A stretch of DNA of 64,000 bases from Odoribacter splanchnicus DSM 20712 (lineage in GTDB: Bacteria; Bacteroidota; Bacteroidia; Bacteroidales; Marinifilaceae): assembly GCF_000190535.1 (NCBI RefSeq), contig NC_015160.1, positions 2,418,001-2,482,000 of the forward strand, written 5' to 3'. Both the position numbers and the translations under genes were made by a program. The notes under the pieces are model-generated. The model had not been told where the DNA came from, made no database searches, and saw only the letters and a list, made by a program, of their open reading frames with translations. Below are positions 63,301 through 64,000 of this stretch, piece by piece (the stretch's first letter is position 1; each line of letters begins with the position of its first letter).

Positions 63301-63506
63301 CGAAATTTGCCAATACTCCGAGTATACAACAAGAGGAAAGACTCAGCATCGAAGTGATCAAGCAATTATTGGCTTTTGCCACCCAGGCAGGACAAAAAGA
63401 ACTGGCACAGGAATTGCAGGACAAAGTATTGAGATTATATAATCCTTCACATATTTCTCCCGATAAACCGTTGATGAAGGATACGGCGGACAAAGCCGGG
63501 AAATAA
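60357..63506 (+). CDS. DUF2723 family membrane protein (GT-C glycosyltransferase-like)
   Basis: 1049 residues. Residues 15-340 and 515-620 contain about a dozen membrane helices. The N-terminal DCGEFITTSVGLQVGHPPGA and FWFSAVEGEVYAMSSLF carry the acidic residues expected in a GT-C, protein-mannosyltransferase-like active site; MEPRERDYAYAGSFYAYAIW near 560 is a DUF2723 hallmark. The C-terminal 400 residues are soluble and end in TPR-like helices. The family is widespread in Bacteroidetes and suspected to act in glycosylation of exported proteins or lipids; the substrate is not established. Start at ATG 60357; an ATG two codons later is equally possible. Confidence 0.85.
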   Translation: MNMYKIKDHPNLSFKLINRVTGWVTFVIASMTYILTAESTASLWDCGEFITTSVGLQVGHPPGAPLFMIISRLFAIFAPSADTQAYMINCMSAICSGLTILFLFWSITHLARKLIVKEGEEMTMGQMFAILGASLIGSLTYTFTDTFWFSAVEGEVYAMSSLFTAVVFWAILKWENVAFERYANRWLILIAYLIGLSIGVHLLNLLAIPAIVFVYYFKKYTPTVRGFIKTGILSVFILGVVNFGIIPGVIKVAGWFELTFVNGMGAPFNTGVIIYVLLIIGALVWGIRYTLKKGMPVWNTILTCFMVILIGYSSYSMIVIRSLSDPPIDEGSPDNVFSLLSYINRDQYGDAPLLYGQYFNAPQVGTKEGEPIYYQNKETGVYEKIGNKTIYEYDKRFCGFFPRMYSDTRPNFANQYQAWAGRNNGPTYTVNGETITRPSFGNNMRYFFNYQLGHMYWRYFMWNFSGRQNDIQGYGDIMHGNWITGIKFLDELRLGNQDELPDNLKNEKANNKYYMLPFLLGLLGMFYQYRKGKTGKQDFWVVMLLFIMTGIAIIVFLNQTPMEPRERDYAYAGSFYAYAIWIGLGVLSIWEFLNKKIKNIDPRVSAIAVTTVCLFAIPVNMAAQNWDDHNRHARYATTAHARNYLNSCAPNAILFTYGDNDTFPLWYVQEVEGVRRDVRVVNLSLLSGSWYIDQMKRKAYESSGVPISFTHEQYRDGKRDYVLIRDQFKEGNLKDVMEFVASDLPQTKLQGYIKELDFIPTRNVILPVDSAKVIANGTVKPQDADQIVKDLRLHLPMQGLTKSQLMVLDILSTNNWERPVYFGIGMGSDAYMGLEKYFQLEGAAYRVVPIETKEAEFYDYGRIDSDILYDNIMNKFEWGNIKDPKVNIDFFHDQTIAVMKYRNTFLRLAQKLYDEGKQAEAVAVLDKSLEEIPLYQVPADNSMLFYIPMYYELGETEKANHLLNELATNNYQMLKYANSLEPKFANTPSIQQEERLSIEVIKQLLAFATQAGQKELAQELQDKVLRLYNPSHISPDKPLMKDTADKAGK

Positions 63507-63512
63507 TAATTC

Positions 63513-63550
63513 ATTTTATGCTGCATACCGGATGATATGCAGCATAAAAT
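63513..63550 (+). terminator. Hairpin after the DUF2723 gene
   Basis: ATTTTATGCTGCATA / TATGCAGCATAAAAT, a perfect 15-base stem with an eight-base loop, between the DUF2723 stop and prfB. Confidence 0.8.
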
Positions 63551-63573
63551 ATACACACAAAAAAAACGATATT

Positions 63574-64000
63574 ATGATAACAACAGATCAACTGAAAGCA
63601 GTTGAAGAACGCAGTGGCGCTCTGAGGAGGTATCTTTGACATCGATCGTAAAAAAATAGAGCTCGAAGAAGTAGAAATGCGTACCCAAGCTCCTGATTTC
63701 TGGAACGATGCGAAGCAAGCGGAAAAGGTGATGAAACAGGTACGCGAATTGAAAGGCTGGATAGAAGGCTGTGAAGCTGTATCCCGTTCGGTAGACGACC
63801 TGAACGTCCTCTTTGACTTCGCCAAAGAAGGCGAAGCTACCGAAGAAGAGGTGGATACCCACTATGCAGAAACCCTGCAATTGGTGGAAGAGCTGGAATT
63901 AAAGAATATGTTACGGGGTGAAGCCGATCAGATGAGCTGCATCCTTAAAATCAATTCCGGTGCCGGTGGAACAGAAAGTCAGGACTGGGCTTCCATGCTG
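63574..64000 (+). CDS. prfB: Peptide chain release factor 2 with programmed +1 frameshift, cut by window end
   Basis: The first frame reads from ATG 63574 for 21 codons to an in-frame TGA at 63637-63639, directly after AGGAGGTATCTT. Skipping one T gives GAC and continues with DIDRKKIELEEVEMRTQAPD, then FWNDAKQAEKVMKQVRELKG, the RF2 N-terminal domain, to the window end at SGAGGTESQDWASM. The Shine-Dalgarno-like AGGAGG, CTT slip codon and TGA C form the classic autoregulatory RF2 frameshift site: low RF2 means slow reading of TGA and more frameshifting. Only the first third of the protein is in the window. Confidence 0.95.

Overview
The window looks like chromosome of an anaerobic Bacteroidales bacterium. 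Promoters follow the Bacteroidetes pattern (TTTG, about 19 bases, TAnnTTTG), surface lipoproteins and a TonB-dependent receptor abound, and BACON-domain and DUF2723 proteins are present. A complete set of genes for making butyrate from succinate through 4-hydroxybutyrate points to an Odoribacter/Butyricimonas-like butyrate producer. That genus-level guess is inference, not a sequence match.

Layout. (1) 1-12.9 kb is accessory DNA. It holds a tyrosine-recombinase C-terminus, two unrecognised proteins, an SF2 helicase-like protein, a RadC/JAB protein, a strongly folded candidate non-coding RNA, an AbiGi-like protein, a BACON/leucine-rich lipoprotein with runs of serine encoded by (TCT)n, a HEPN-like protein, a second leucine-rich lipoprotein and a small zinc-ribbon protein. 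It ends at tRNA-Gly(TCC), followed by the stub of another integrase and a broken MATE gene. (2) 14.2-15.7 kb has an EFR1-type flavodoxin/ferredoxin protein and debris. (3) 15.7-29.4 kb is a vitamin B12 uptake island. One cobalamin riboswitch precedes BtuG/BtuB/BtuG/BtuH-like surface proteins. A second, on the other strand, precedes two leucine-rich surface proteins; CobO and BtuF-C-D follow. (4) 29.6-42.5 kb is carbon metabolism on the minus strand. A MetE-like protein, butyryl-CoA dehydrogenase and EtfBA lie behind two tandem cobalamin riboswitches. 4-hydroxybutyryl-CoA dehydratase, a NifU-domain protein, 4-hydroxybutyrate CoA-transferase, 4-hydroxybutyrate dehydrogenase and CoA-acylating succinate-semialdehyde dehydrogenase lie behind a third. 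(5) 42.8-48.2 kb, divergent, has another cobalamin riboswitch before a biotin-dependent acyl-CoA carboxylase and a split ThrE exporter. (6) 48.3-64 kb is mostly housekeeping: Fur-like regulator, metal P-type ATPase, SodC, ClpP-ClpX, two insertion sequences, PyrE, NUDIX protein, sugar-kinase-like protein, four tRNAs, a DUF2723 membrane protein, and prfB with its programmed frameshift cut by the window end.

How it fits together. Six cobalamin riboswitches lie within 28 kb. They precede B12 import, a B12-independent methionine synthase relative, and every step from succinyl-CoA to butyryl-CoA. The competing route from succinyl-CoA to propionate needs the B12-dependent methylmalonyl-CoA mutase. 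The simplest reading is that B12 shortage switches the cell to B12-free butyrate formation and B12 scavenging. The first B12-island lipoprotein has its start codon out of frame behind a run of nine A, which suggests slippage control, mutation or a base-call error.
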